DNA of 64,000 nt from Mycobacteroides abscessus ATCC 19977 (GTDB lineage: Bacteria; Actinomycetota; Actinomycetes; Mycobacteriales; Mycobacteriaceae), in the NCBI RefSeq assembly GCF_000069185.1, contig NC_010397.1, positions 620,001-684,000 of the forward strand. The letters run 5' to 3'. Below the pieces are notes generated by a model that saw nothing but the letters and a program-made list of their open reading frames with translations, had not been told where the DNA came from and did not search any database. The position numbers and the translations under genes were made by a program. Below are positions 18,217 through 28,122 of this stretch, in pieces; the stretch's first letter is position 1; every line of letters starts with the position of its first letter.

Positions 18217-20403
18217 TCAGCGGTTGTCAGCAAACGCGCGCAGTGATGCCACCTGCACCGGATCCAGCGACGGACGCACGACGGAGCGCGCGGTGTGGAT
18301 ATCCGCGGAGGTGACGTCGGCGGCGTCGATGGATCGCCGCATCGCAGCCATGGCGGCCTCGCGTAACAACGCTGCGCAGTCCGCGGCGGAAAAACCGTCG
18401 AGGTCGGCGGCGAGCGCATTCAGATCGACATCCGCACCCAGCGGAACCGAGCGAGCCGCGGTCCTGAGGATGTCCGTGCGGGCCTGAGCATCCGGGGGCT
18501 CGACGAATACCAGCCGCTCCATCCGGCCGGGCCGGAGTAGCGCGGGGTCGATGAGTTCTGGCCGGTTGGTGGCGCCGAGCACCACGACATCGCGCAACGG
18601 TTCCACCCCGTCGAGCTCGGTGAGCAGGGCGGCAACGACCCGGTCGGTGACTCCGGAATCGAAGCTTTGCCCGCGGCGCGGTGCCAGCGCGTCCACCTCG
18701 TCGAGGAACACCAGGGACGGTGCCGAATCGCGTGCTCGTCGAAACAGATCGCGCACCGCCTGCTCGGATGACCCCACCCATTTGTCCATCAGCTCGGCAC
18801 CCTTGACGGCATGCACCGAGAGCCGCCCGGAGCTGGCCAGCGCGCGCACCACGAACGTCTTGCCGCAGCCGGGCGGCCCGTAGAGCAGAACACCCCGGGG
18901 CGGGTCGACGCCGAGCCGTTGAAAGGTGTCCGGATGCTGCAGAGGCCACAGCACGGCTTCTGTCAGAGCTTGTTTGGTGGCGACCATATCGCCGACATCG
19001 TCGAGGGTGATCGACCCTACGGCGACCTCTTCGGTGGTCGAGCGGGAGAGCGGGCGGATCACCGACAGCGCGCCGATCAGATCCTCCTGGGCGAGCGCTG
19101 GGGCACTGGCCTTCTCGCTGGCGCGCGCGGCCGCGCGCAGCGCCGCCTCTCGTACCAATGCTGCCAGATCGGCTACGACAAAACCGGGCGTGCGTGAGGC
19201 AATCTCGTCGAGCTGTAGGTTTTGCGATGGCACCTTGGCCAACAGCACCTCAAGGAGCGATTTGCGGGTGGCGGCGTCCGGCAGGCTCAGACCGAGCTCG
19301 CGATCGCACAGCTCGGGGCCACGCAGCCGTGCGTCGAGCGCATCGGGATGTGCGGTGGTTGCGATGAAGGCCACACCGGAAGTGGCTACCGCAGTGCGTA
19401 ATTCGGCAAGGATGAGCGTTGCGACGGGCTCGGCGGCGGCGGGCAGTAATGCATCGATATCGGATATCAGCAGCACACCCCCGGATTGCCGCACCCTGCT
19501 TACCGCCTCGCGGATCATGTCGAGCCGTCCGTCGGCGCTCGTGGCTCCAGCCTCCGGCCCGTCCAATTCGATGAGCGTGCGTGCAGCGCAGACGGCTCGC
19601 GCCAGCGTTGCCTTACCCACTCCGGCTGGTCCGGATATCAGTACGCCAAGATTCGGTTGGGCACCAAGTGTTTTGAGTAATTCTGGCTCATCGAGCGCTA
19701 GTTTGAGCCATTCGGTGAGACGAGTGGCTTGCGCCTGAGAGCCCTTGAGATCTTCCACGGATATCACCGTGGAAGCCGCCGGAGCTGGACCGGCCGCCGG
19801 TGCGAGCTCCGTTTGCCGCGCTGCGGTCGCCGAGGTGGCGCTGGTTGCCGTCGAACCCTGCCAGCTGACAAGCGAATTGGGCTGCACACTGACCGGGCCG
19901 TCGGGATCGACCGCCGTCACCGTGAGTAGCTCGGAGGTCCAGGTGATGCCCACCGAGCGGGTCAGCGCCGACGTCGCCTCCGATGTGGAGGTGCCGGGCC
20001 CGAGGTCTCGGGGTAGCAGCGAAACCGTGTCACCGACGGTCATCACCTTGCCCAAGAGGGCCATGCGGAGCGTCGCGGACGAAACCGACTGGGTGGCGAT
20101 CGAGGAACCACTGACGGTGATCGATCGTGCGCCATACACCGTGACCGCCGCGACGATCACCGAGGCGTCCTCGCGCAGGCCCGCGTTGGACAGGGTGACA
20201 TCGTCGAGCAGGGCTGTCCCGGCGGGAACCGAGCGCGGGGCGACTCCGACCACCGCGGCCGTGGTACGCGACCCTGTCAGAGAAATCGCATCCCATTCCC
20301 GGATGCCTAGGGCGGCAATTGCTTCCGGATGCAGCCGGACCACACCGCGTCGTGAGTCGACGGCCGAGGTGTTCAGGCGCGCGGTGAGGGTGAGGGAACT
20401 CAT
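18217..20403 (-). CDS. CDC48/VCP-like double AAA+ ATPase (Rv0435c type)
   Basis: A 728-residue protein with an N-terminal double-psi-barrel CDC48 N domain (about 1-180), a linker, and two AAA+ domains. The second domain is canonical: Walker A GPPGCGKT at 509-516, Walker B LVFLDE at 564-569, and RPGR in the arginine-finger region. The first domain is altered: Walker A reads GPAGVGKA and the Walker B acidic pair is DI instead of DE (315-316), so it may bind but probably hydrolyses ATP poorly. The gene order with pssA, psd and moeA matches M. tuberculosis Rv0435c-Rv0438c. The substrate is unknown. Confidence 0.86.
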   Translation of the reverse strand: MSSLTLTARLNTSAVDSRRGVVRLHPEAIAALGIREWDAISLTGSRTTAAVVGVAPRSVPAGTALLDDVTLSNAGLREDASVIVAAVTVYGARSITVSGSSIATQSVSSATLRMALLGKVMTVGDTVSLLPRDLGPGTSTSEATSALTRSVGITWTSELLTVTAVDPDGPVSVQPNSLVSWQGSTATSATSATAARQTELAPAAGPAPAASTVISVEDLKGSQAQATRLTEWLKLALDEPELLKTLGAQPNLGVLISGPAGVGKATLARAVCAARTLIELDGPEAGATSADGRLDMIREAVSRVRQSGGVLLISDIDALLPAAAEPVATLILAELRTAVATSGVAFIATTAHPDALDARLRGPELCDRELGLSLPDAATRKSLLEVLLAKVPSQNLQLDEIASRTPGFVVADLAALVREAALRAAARASEKASAPALAQEDLIGALSVIRPLSRSTTEEVAVGSITLDDVGDMVATKQALTEAVLWPLQHPDTFQRLGVDPPRGVLLYGPPGCGKTFVVRALASSGRLSVHAVKGAELMDKWVGSSEQAVRDLFRRARDSAPSLVFLDEVDALAPRRGQSFDSGVTDRVVAALLTELDGVEPLRDVVVLGATNRPELIDPALLRPGRMERLVFVEPPDAQARTDILRTAARSVPLGADVDLNALAADLDGFSAADCAALLREAAMAAMRRSIDAADVTSADIHTARSVVRPSLDPVQVASLRAFADNR

Positions 20404-20409
20404 GCGGTC

Positions 20410-21297
20410 CTAGCGCGGTCTGCCGGGGCGGCGCAGGCCCAGGCGCTCGGCGGTGCGCCGCTTGGGAAGTGCTGCCTGCCGGAAGGCGCGGCGCTGGTCG
20501 CGCCGCTGATCACGACGCAGATCCCGGCGCTCTTTTGGCTTGGCGTCCCAAGACTCCGGCCGCGCGGCCACCCAGCGCTGACTGCGCCAGGCGAACGGGA
20601 TGTGTGTCAGGTAGACGACGATCAGGACCAGTAACAGCACATAGGGGTACTGCAGCAGCAGCGCTGCGGCCACCGTGACCAGAGCGAGTAGCAGCACCAC
20701 CATGCGAGGCGGTACCGAGACGGATTTCATGGCCGCAGTGGGTATTTGACTGACGATGAGCATGGACACGAATACCATCCATCCGCATATCGCCCACACC
20801 GACGACCACCAGCCGTCGCCGAACTGCAGATACGCGGCCAATGGCGCCAGCACCATCAGGGCGCCCGCGGGGGAGGGCACTCCCACGAAGTACTCCTTGG
20901 TGAACGCGGGCGCGGTGTCGTCGTCGAGCAACGTATTGAAACGGGCCAGTCGCAACACGATGCAGACCGCATAGAGCAGGGAAAAGACCCACGCGGTAGG
21001 GGTATCCGCCAGCATCGAGATGTAGAGCACCACAGCGGGGGCGACACCGAAGTTCACCGCATCGGCCAGCGAATCGATTTCCGCGCCCATCCGGGACGTC
21101 GCATCCAACAGCCGGGCGATTCTGCCGTCGAGGCCATCGAGGATGGCGGCCGCGGCTATCAATGTCAGTGAGATGTACGGCTTCCCGTCGAACGCGAACT
21201 TGATCGACGACAGGCCACCGCAGATCGCCAGCACCGTCATCACACTCGGCAGGATGCGGATATGAACCGGGCGTTTGGGTACTGGACTGCTGATCAT
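20410..21297 (-). CDS. pssA: CDP-diacylglycerol-serine O-phosphatidyltransferase
   Basis: A 295-residue membrane enzyme with the CDP-alcohol phosphatidyltransferase motif: [11 protein letters not shown] near residue 48, followed by the invariant G and two D residues. It makes phosphatidylserine from CDP-DAG and serine. The ATG at 21297 overlaps the psd stop as ATGA, which decides the start over a longer open frame. The C-terminal 40 residues are very basic ([12 protein letters not shown]). It acts with psd just upstream. Confidence 0.92.
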   Translation of the reverse strand: MISSPVPKRPVHIRILPSVMTVLAICGGLSSIKFAFDGKPYISLTLIAAAAILDGLDGRIARLLDATSRMGAEIDSLADAVNFGVAPAVVLYISMLADTPTAWVFSLLYAVCIVLRLARFNTLLDDDTAPAFTKEYFVGVPSPAGALMVLAPLAAYLQFGDGWWSSVWAICGWMVFVSMLIVSQIPTAAMKSVSVPPRMVVLLLALVTVAAALLLQYPYVLLLVLIVVYLTHIPFAWRSQRWVAARPESWDAKPKERRDLRRDQRRDQRRAFRQAALPKRRTAERLGLRRPGRPR

Positions 21298-22007
21298 GGC
21301 AACTCGGCCAGCACAGTCTCGGCACCCACCGCGCGCTGTCCTTGCTGGACAAGAATTTTCGACCCCTCGGGCAGGTAGGTGTCCACCCGGGAACCGAATC
21401 GGATCAGGCCGTAGGTGTCGCCGATGGACAGTTGATCGCCTACCTTGGCGTGGCACACGATGCGGCGAGCGATGAGCCCGGCGATTTGCACCACGATCAC
21501 GTCGTGGCCGGTGCGGGTGCGGATCTGCACGCTGTTGCGTTCGTTGGCGACGCTCGCCTCGGCACGATCGGCGGACAGGAACTGTCCGCTGCGATGGATG
21601 ACGGCGGTCGCCTCACCCGCGACAGGCACCCGTTGCACATGCACGTCGAAGACGGACAGAAAGATGCTGATGCGCGGCAGTGGTTCGGCGGGCAGGCCCA
21701 GCTCCGGCGGCGGCACCGCCCGATCGACGAGGCAGACCTGCCCGTCGGCGGCGGCCACCACCACATCGGCGCGGTTGGGTGGCACACGTGGTGGGTGCCG
21801 GAAGAACCCGGCGCACGCGCCCGCGAGCGCCAGCCCGGTCCCGCGAACCCACCTGTTCCTGACGCCCAGACCCGCCAGTCCCAATCCGCCGGCGATAAAC
21901 GGAAGACCTGCCGGATGGATCGGGGGAATCGTCGAGCGGACGAGCTCGACGATATGCGGAATGCCGGAATCCGGCTCTGAACCTGCGGGGCGGGGGCGTC
22001 TTGCCAC
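21294..22007 (-). CDS. psd: phosphatidylserine decarboxylase
   Basis: A 237-residue short-form PSD. The self-cleavage motif is [11 protein letters not shown] near the C-terminus; cleavage before Ser would create the pyruvoyl group. An N-terminal membrane segment ([15 protein letters not shown]) is present. It converts phosphatidylserine made by PssA into phosphatidylethanolamine. The start is GTG at 22007. It is coupled to pssA by ATGA. Confidence 0.92.
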   Translation of the reverse strand: MARRPRPAGSEPDSGIPHIVELVRSTIPPIHPAGLPFIAGGLGLAGLGVRNRWVRGTGLALAGACAGFFRHPPRVPPNRADVVVAAADGQVCLVDRAVPPPELGLPAEPLPRISIFLSVFDVHVQRVPVAGEATAVIHRSGQFLSADRAEASVANERNSVQIRTRTGHDVIVVQIAGLIARRIVCHAKVGDQLSIGDTYGLIRFGSRVDTYLPEGSKILVQQGQRAVGAETVLAELP

Positions 22008-22079
22008 CGGACCATCCTAGTGATGCGGTCCGCGAGCTGGGGAACACACTGATCGCAACGCCGCTCACGGCCGCCTTGA

Positions 22080-23273
22080 TCAGCTCAGATTCCACACACT
22101 GACTGTCGTTCCCGCAGGCAGTTGGGTGACGTCTTCGGGGATGTCCAGCAGGCAGTTCGATACCGCAAGCCAGCGCAGATGATGCGATGCGGGAGGTCCG
22201 ACGGCGGTCACGGTGCCCTTGTCGGCGGCCCAGTATCCGCGCCGGAACTGGCGTTTGCCGGCGGGGGCGGATATGGCATCGGTGAGGACGGCTTCGTGGC
22301 GTGTCCGCGCCGGGGTCAATCCCATCGCGGCGCGCAGCGGTTCGCGAATGAACACCTCGAATGACACCAGTGCGCTGACCGGATTGCCCGGCAGCGTGAG
22401 CACTGGAACACCGTTGACGTGACCGGCCCCCTGCGGCTTGCCGGGTTGCATGGCCACCGAAACGAACCGAACACCCGCATCGGTCAGTGCGTCCTTGACC
22501 ACCTCATAGGCGCCCGCGCTCACCCCCCCGGTGGTGATCACCAGATCGGCCTGCGCGCCGAATTCTTCGAGTACGGCCAGGAATTGCTCGACATCGTCGG
22601 CGACGGTCGGTGCCACCACCGCGTCCGCACCGGCCTCCTGGACGGCGGCGGCGAGCATGACCGCGTTCGATTCGTAGATCTGCCCTGGCCGAAGGGGTGT
22701 GCCGGGCGGCACCAGCTCGCTGCCGGTTGACGCGATCACCACCCGCAGGCGGGGATGCACGGTCAGCTCGTCCAGGCCGAGCGCGGCGGCAAGGCCCAGT
22801 GCCGGCGCGTTGAGGCGGGTGCCTGCGGTCAACACGGTGTCGCCGGCCCGCACATCCTCTCCCGCGCAGCGGACATGTTGTCCGGCAGCGGGCTCCTGGG
22901 TGATGGTCACCGTCTCGGTGCCGCCGTCGGTGACTTCGACGGGTACTACGGCGCTGGCACCGGCGGGAACTGGCGCACCGGTCATGATCCGATGCGCGGT
23001 GCCCGGGTTGAGGGTCAGTTCATCGGTGCGCCCGGCGGGGATGTCCTCGGTGACCGGAAGGGTTATCGGGCCAGCGGGGCTTGCCCCAACCAAATCCTCG
23101 TGCCGAACCGCATAACCGTCCATCGCGGAGTTGTCGAACACCGGCAGATTCAGCGGTGCGACGACGTCGGCGGCCAGCACCAACCGCTCAGCCGCGCCGA
23201 CCGGTATCCGTACGGGCACAGGTGCCTGGATCAGTTCGGCAACGACTTGCTGGTGCTCTGCGACGGAACGCAT
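22080..23273 (-). CDS. moeA: molybdopterin molybdenumtransferase MoeA
   Basis: A 397-residue MoeA with the N-terminal FDNSAMDGYAVR motif and the MPT-binding loop VITTGGVSAGAYEVVKDAL. It inserts molybdate into adenylylated molybdopterin. The ATG at 23273 gives the family length; a longer frame upstream overlaps the opposite-strand HAD gene and is not used. Synteny with Rv0438c (moeA2) is clear. Confidence 0.92.
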   Translation of the reverse strand: MRSVAEHQQVVAELIQAPVPVRIPVGAAERLVLAADVVAPLNLPVFDNSAMDGYAVRHEDLVGASPAGPITLPVTEDIPAGRTDELTLNPGTAHRIMTGAPVPAGASAVVPVEVTDGGTETVTITQEPAAGQHVRCAGEDVRAGDTVLTAGTRLNAPALGLAAALGLDELTVHPRLRVVIASTGSELVPPGTPLRPGQIYESNAVMLAAAVQEAGADAVVAPTVADDVEQFLAVLEEFGAQADLVITTGGVSAGAYEVVKDALTDAGVRFVSVAMQPGKPQGAGHVNGVPVLTLPGNPVSALVSFEVFIREPLRAAMGLTPARTRHEAVLTDAISAPAGKRQFRRGYWAADKGTVTAVGPPASHHLRWLAVSNCLLDIPEDVTQLPAGTTVSVWNLS

Positions 23274-23390
23274 CGGCTCATTATTGCCCGAATGCCGAGC
23301 GCATACCGCACGCAGGGGTTTTCGCCGAGTTGTGTGCGCCCGGCATGCCCTCGACGTGCGGTGGCGACACCATCGCGGGAAAATAGCGCC

Positions 23391-24188
23391 ATGACCGTCG
23401 GCGGAGTGCTCTTCGATATCGACGGGGTCCTGGTGACCTCGTGGGAGCCGATCGACGGCGCCGCGCAGGCTCTCAAGGCACTCGAGAACGACGACATTCG
23501 CCGATGTTTCCTGACCAACACCACGTCGCGGACCCGTGTGCAGATCGCCGAGTTGCTCAGCGCCGCCGGGCTGGCGGTGCCCGCCGACGAGGTGATCACC
23601 GCGGCGATGTTGACCGCCGATCACGTGATCACCCAGCATCCGGGCGCTCGGTGTTACCTGCTGAACGACGGCGACATCACCGCCGACATGGCAGGCGTCG
23701 ATTTTGTCGAATCCCTCTCCGACGATCCCGATGTGATCATTCTGGGCGGAGCAGGCCCGCAGTTCGACCATGTGGCGTTGAGCCGGGTGTACGAATTGAT
23801 GGCCCAGGGCATTCCCGTCGTCGCGATGCACCGTAACGCGGTGTGGAGTACCCGCGAGGGACTGCGCGTCGACACCGGCGTGTATCTGGCCGGTATGGAA
23901 CAGGTGTCCGGCCGCAAGGCCGTGGCCGTCGGTAAACCGGCTCCCGCGGGATTCCAGCTCGCCGCCGAACGCATGGGCTGCGAGCCGGATCAGGTGGTGA
24001 TGGTGGGCGACGATCTACATGTCGACGTGCTGGCCGCTCAGGTTGTCGGGATGACGGGGGTGCTGGTGCGCACCGGCAAATTCCGTCAGGACACCCTGGA
24101 CCGGTGGGCCGCCGATCAGTACGCGATGCAGCCGGCCTACGTGGTCGACTCGGTCGCCGATTTGCCGCCCCTGCTGTCGGGCCTATAA
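23391..24188 (+). CDS. HAD-superfamily phosphatase, NagD/LHPP-like
   Basis: A 265-residue HAD-IIA hydrolase. Motif I FDIDGVLVTSW gives nucleophile and acid/base Asp at the N-terminus, and motif IV MVGDDLHVDV lies near residue 205. It is diverged from moeA with about 117 bases between. The substrate cannot be told; the family acts on sugar phosphates, phospholysine or pyrophosphate. The start at 23391 is set by motif I, since the longer open frame upstream runs antisense through moeA. Confidence 0.87.
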   Translation: MTVGGVLFDIDGVLVTSWEPIDGAAQALKALENDDIRRCFLTNTTSRTRVQIAELLSAAGLAVPADEVITAAMLTADHVITQHPGARCYLLNDGDITADMAGVDFVESLSDDPDVIILGGAGPQFDHVALSRVYELMAQGIPVVAMHRNAVWSTREGLRVDTGVYLAGMEQVSGRKAVAVGKPAPAGFQLAAERMGCEPDQVVMVGDDLHVDVLAAQVVGMTGVLVRTGKFRQDTLDRWAADQYAMQPAYVVDSVADLPPLLSGL

Positions 24189-24203
24189 GCCAGAATCGCC
24201 GTC

Positions 24204-24581
24204 ATGATCGATCATTTCGGTATCAACTGTGCGGATCTGCCGGCCGCAGCGGCCTTCTATGACAAGGTTCTCGGGGTTCTGGGTTTCACGCGGCAGATGG
24301 ATTTCGGTGTTGCCATCGGGTACGGACCCGAGGGACAAGCGCAATTCTGGATCGGTGGCGACCCGAGTGGGCATGCCTCGATGGAGTCCAATCGCGAAGT
24401 CCATGTTGCGTTTTCGGCGGCGAGCACGGCAAAGGTCGACGAGTTCTTCGCGGCGGCAACGGGTGCGGGCGCCGAGGTGCTGCACGCGCCCCGGCTCTGG
24501 CCCGAGTATCACCCGGGGTATTACGGCGCCTTTGTGCGCGACCCGGATGGGAACAACGTCGAGGCGGTCTTCCACGGATGA
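24204..24581 (+). CDS. VOC-family glyoxalase/dioxygenase-like protein
   Basis: A 125-residue single VOC protein with two βαβββ units. Metal-site candidates are His3-Phe-Gly (MIDHFGINCADLPAA) and the C-terminal RDPDGNNVEAVFH motif typical of glyoxalase-like members. It starts 15 bases after the HAD gene and is probably co-transcribed with it. The exact reaction is unknown. Confidence 0.85.
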   Translation: MIDHFGINCADLPAAAAFYDKVLGVLGFTRQMDFGVAIGYGPEGQAQFWIGGDPSGHASMESNREVHVAFSAASTAKVDEFFAAATGAGAEVLHAPRLWPEYHPGYYGAFVRDPDGNNVEAVFHG

Positions 24582-24842
24582 GTCCCACGTCTAGCGGCGT
24601 GGGGTAACGATCGGCGAGGGCGGGGTGATCGAGTCCCTGCTCGTGAGCACGGGTGCCGAGGCAGACGTGCCCTTGGGTTGCACAATCGGCATGGATGCCG
24701 CTTTCTTGTCGCCGCCGGGTCGCGCGGTGTCCTCGTCGACGGCTCAGAGGTCGGGGGTGTCCCCGTACGCGTTGACGTGTCATCGGACGTGTCAGTGCCG
24801 ATCAGCGTGGTGAATGTGAGGGATCTGGGGCAGTATGCAAAC

Positions 24843-25757
24843 GTGACGGTGCACTGGACGACAGCCGATATTCCCGACCAGACCGGACGTGTTGCCGTCG
24901 TCACCGGCGCCAACACCGGCCTCGGTCTGGAGACTGCGCGTGCCTTGGCCGCTGCGGGAGCCCAGGTGGTTCTTGCGGTGCGCGACCCCGACAAGGGAGC
25001 CGCCGCGGCCGACGATATTACGAAGGGTGCGGCTGGGAGCAACCTCGCGCTACAGCGGCTGGACCTGTCGTCGCTTTCGGATATCAGGTCCGCCGCCCGA
25101 CAGCTGGGTGCCGACTATCCACGGATCGATCTCCTCATCAACAACGCGGGTGTGATGTATCCGCCGAAGAGCCTCACGGCCGACGGGTTTGAACTGCAAT
25201 TCGGCACCAACCATCTGGGGCATTTCGCACTCACCGGGTTGCTGCTGGAAAATCTCACCGCAGTGCCTGACTCACGCGTTGTCATCGTCAGCAGCAACGG
25301 CCATAAATTCAGGGCAGCAATACATTTCGATGATTTGCAGTGGGAGCGGGGTTACAGCAGGGTGGGGGCCTATGCGCAATCCAAGCTCGCGAACCTGCTG
25401 TTCACCTATGAGCTGCAGCGACGTCTCCAGGCTGCTGGAGCCGAGACCGTGGCGCTTGCCGCACATCCGGGTGCATCGGGCACCGAGCTGATGCGGCACA
25501 TCACATTCGGCCCGGAGGCGCTCACCGCGGCGGCACTGAAAATCGCACAGAGCCCGGCAATGGGAGCGCTGCCCAGTCTGCGTGCCGCCACAGACCCGGC
25601 CGCACAGGGCGGCCAGTACTACGGGCCTTCAGGTTTTGGTGAGTTCCGCGGTTACCCGAAGGTCGTCAGGTCGAGCAAGCAGTCTCACGATAAGGTTCTG
25701 CAACAACGGCTTTGGTCTGTGTCGGAGGAGCTGACCGGCGTTCGGTTCCCGGTCTAA
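24843..25757 (+). CDS. short-chain dehydrogenase/reductase, WWOX/retinol-DH type
   Basis: A 304-residue classical SDR: NADP site VVTGANTGLGLETA, NNAG motif LLINNAGVMYP, catalytic Ser in VIVSSNGHK, and YAQSKLANLL with the Tyr-x3-Lys pair. The GTG at 24843 starts the family N-terminus TVHWTTADIPDQTG. It is strongly similar to the leftward SDR at 28123-29046 (shared TTADIPDQ/STTDIPDQ starts and DLQWER motif). Its stop overlaps that of the converging cupin gene in CTAA. The 261 bases upstream hold no gene I can support. Confidence 0.88.
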   Translation: MTVHWTTADIPDQTGRVAVVTGANTGLGLETARALAAAGAQVVLAVRDPDKGAAAADDITKGAAGSNLALQRLDLSSLSDIRSAARQLGADYPRIDLLINNAGVMYPPKSLTADGFELQFGTNHLGHFALTGLLLENLTAVPDSRVVIVSSNGHKFRAAIHFDDLQWERGYSRVGAYAQSKLANLLFTYELQRRLQAAGAETVALAAHPGASGTELMRHITFGPEALTAAALKIAQSPAMGALPSLRAATDPAAQGGQYYGPSGFGEFRGYPKVVRSSKQSHDKVLQQRLWSVSEELTGVRFPV

Positions 25758-26254
25758 ACGAAGAAGTTGTCGTGGTCGATGAACCACTGGGTGCGCTGGT
25801 CATCGGTCATGTCGGCGAGTGCACCGAAGCCCTCGAAGTATTTCTGTCGGGGTGCTCCCGGTGCAAATAGCATGAGCATGGAAGCCGCTGCACCCGAATC
25901 GTTTTGGAAGGCGTGTAGGCCGCCCGGCGGTACAAACAAAAAGTCGCCCGCCGTGGCGTCGGCCCAGTTTTCGCCATTGTAGAGACGCCAGGTACCCGAT
26001 AGCACGAAGAACGCCTCGGACATCGCCTTGTGGAAATGCGTAGCGGCACCAAAGCCTTTCACCGGCCCGGCATCGATCCGGTACAGCCCGTAGTCGCCGG
26101 CCGTCGACTGCTGGGTGGCCAGGTAGCGATACTGCACGTTGCCGCCGTCGGGGGCGTAGTCGGGCGGGTCGGTCACCGGTTTGAACGTCGCGCTGACCTC
26201 GCCGGTCTCGCCGTGATACCGCGGTTCGGGGTATCCAGAAACGATCAGTGACAT
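25754..26254 (-). CDS. cupin-fold protein
   Basis: A 166-residue protein with cupin motif 1 (ATHFHKAMSEAFFVLSG) and motif 2 (FVPPGGLHAF), giving the usual metal-binding His/Glu set. It is likely a small dioxygenase, isomerase or sensor; the reaction cannot be named. The ATG at 26254 is chosen because cupin homology begins after it; 35 extra codons upstream would overlap the helicase promoter side. Confidence 0.83.
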   Translation of the reverse strand: MSLIVSGYPEPRYHGETGEVSATFKPVTDPPDYAPDGGNVQYRYLATQQSTAGDYGLYRIDAGPVKGFGAATHFHKAMSEAFFVLSGTWRLYNGENWADATAGDFLFVPPGGLHAFQNDSGAAASMLMLFAPGAPRQKYFEGFGALADMTDDQRTQWFIDHDNFFV

Positions 26255-26273
26255 GCGCTCCACGCTACGCGCG

Positions 26274-27968
26274 TCACAGCTCCCGATGAAGGGTCCGGAC
26301 GGCCTCGATGCGCTCCTTGAGCTGATCGCGTGTGGCCGCGGCGACGGGTGGTCCGCCACACCGCCGTCGCAACTCGTTGTGAATCCAGCCGTGCGGCTTC
26401 CCCGATTTGAAATGGGTGGCTGATACCAGTGCGTTGAGCTCGCGCCGTAGCTCGCGCAACTGGCCGTGCGTCGAGGTGATTTCGGGAGGCACCTCCCCTG
26501 AGGCGGTGCGCTTGGTCAGCTGTTCTTCTTGCCTGCGCCGCAATAGATCTCGCATCTGGTTGGGATCAAGAAGGCCGGGGATGCCGAGGTATTCGGCCTC
26601 TTCCTCGCTGCCCGCCGGTGTTGCGGTGCCGAAGGACGCGCCGTCGAAGATCACCTGGTCCAACTCGGCACTGGCGCTCAGCGATTCGAAGCCCTTCTCC
26701 TCTTCGCCGGGCTCGGTGCGCTTGCGCTCCACCGGCTCCTCATCGCCCATCGGCTCGCGATGTGGTTTGCCGAGCACGTGATTGCGCTGCTCCTCCAGCA
26801 GGCTGGCGAGTTCCAGTAGCGTCGGTACCGACGGCAGGAAGATGCTTGCCGTCTCGCCCGGCGTACGTGACCGCACGTACCGCCCGATCGCCTGTGCGAA
26901 GAACAGCGGAGTCGAGGCACTCGTCGCGTACACGCCCACGGCCAGCCGCGGCACGTCAACCCCCTCGGACACCATGCGCACCGCCACCATCCACTCGCTG
27001 GTGCTGGCCGAGAACTGCGCGATGCGGTCGGAAGATTTCGGGTCGTCCGATAACACCACGGTGGGCTCGCTGCCGGTGATCTGGGTGAGCAGCTTCGCGT
27101 ACGCGCGGGCGGCCTTCTGATCGGTGGCGATGATCATGGCGCCCGCGTCGGTCATGCCTCCTTTGCGCTTCTGTAGCAGCCGTGCATGGGCGGCGCGCAG
27201 CACCGCGGGTATCCATTCGCCGTTGGGATCCAAGGTGGTGCGCCAGGCACGCGCGGTTTGCTCTGCACTCAGTGGTTCGCCAAGGCGTGCGGCGTGCTCC
27301 TCCCCGGCGCTGTCCCGCCAGCGGGCTTCACCGGAATACGCCATGAAGACCACCGGGCGCACCACACCGTCGGCCAGCGCCTCGGAGTATCCGTAGGTGT
27401 GGTCTGCCTGTGAGCGTTGGTAGCCGGCGCCATCGGGCTCATAGTTGATGAAGGGGATGGGACTGTCGTCGCTACGGAACGGGGTTCCGGTCAGCGAGAG
27501 GCGCCGGGTGGCGTCGTCGAACGCCTCGCGGACCGCTTCGCCCCAGCTTTTGGCATCACCGGCATGGTGGATCTCGTCGAAGATAACCAGCGTTCGGTGG
27601 TTCTCAGTGCGGACCCGGTGCCGCGTGGGGTGGCTGGCCACCTGCGCGTAGGTGACGACGACGCCGTGATACTCCGAGGAGGTCTGTGAATCGGAGTTGC
27701 TGAATCTGGGGTCCAGTGACAGGCCGAAGGAGGTGGCCGACTGGGCCCACTGCACCTTCAGGTGCTCTGTGGGCACCACGACGGTGATCTTGTCGACGGT
27801 GCCATCGGCCAGCAGCTCGGTAGCAATGCGCAGGGCAAACCGAGTTTTCCCCGATCCGGGAGTGGCCACCGCCAAGAAATCGCGGGGCTTGGCGGCCAAA
27901 TACCGCACCAATGCCCTGCGCTGCCAGCCCCGCAATGTATGGGTGCTGGGCGCTTCTACAGCCCGCAC
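26274..27968 (-). CDS. DEAD/DEAH-family superfamily 2 helicase
   Basis: A 564-residue protein with SF2 motifs in order: Walker A ATPGSGKT near residue 35, motif II FDEIHH (DEIH) near residue 138, motif III LTGTPFRSD, and motif VI QAIGRYVRSR near residue 360. The C-terminal 170 residues are charged and probably helical. The start is GTG at 27968. There is no restriction or modification partner nearby, so a role in DNA repair or RNA/DNA remodelling is only inferred. Confidence 0.85.
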   Translation of the reverse strand: MRAVEAPSTHTLRGWQRRALVRYLAAKPRDFLAVATPGSGKTRFALRIATELLADGTVDKITVVVPTEHLKVQWAQSATSFGLSLDPRFSNSDSQTSSEYHGVVVTYAQVASHPTRHRVRTENHRTLVIFDEIHHAGDAKSWGEAVREAFDDATRRLSLTGTPFRSDDSPIPFINYEPDGAGYQRSQADHTYGYSEALADGVVRPVVFMAYSGEARWRDSAGEEHAARLGEPLSAEQTARAWRTTLDPNGEWIPAVLRAAHARLLQKRKGGMTDAGAMIIATDQKAARAYAKLLTQITGSEPTVVLSDDPKSSDRIAQFSASTSEWMVAVRMVSEGVDVPRLAVGVYATSASTPLFFAQAIGRYVRSRTPGETASIFLPSVPTLLELASLLEEQRNHVLGKPHREPMGDEEPVERKRTEPGEEEKGFESLSASAELDQVIFDGASFGTATPAGSEEEAEYLGIPGLLDPNQMRDLLRRRQEEQLTKRTASGEVPPEITSTHGQLRELRRELNALVSATHFKSGKPHGWIHNELRRRCGGPPVAAATRDQLKERIEAVRTLHREL

Positions 27969-28122
27969 CCTATGGACTCCGCTCTGCCTAAACGATTGAG
28001 TCGCAGACTAACGCAACGGATTACGGGAGTGCATCCCGACGGGCGTGGCGAGCACCGCGTGTCGTGTCACCAGAGTGATAGCTGGAGACGATCAGCACAG
28101 CGCTCGCCACCACCGGCTCAGC

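Noticed and set aside
24582..24842. Short rightward frame between the VOC and SDR genes
   Set aside because: It overlaps the upstream region of the SDR in other frames, lacks a ribosome site and has no homologous look.
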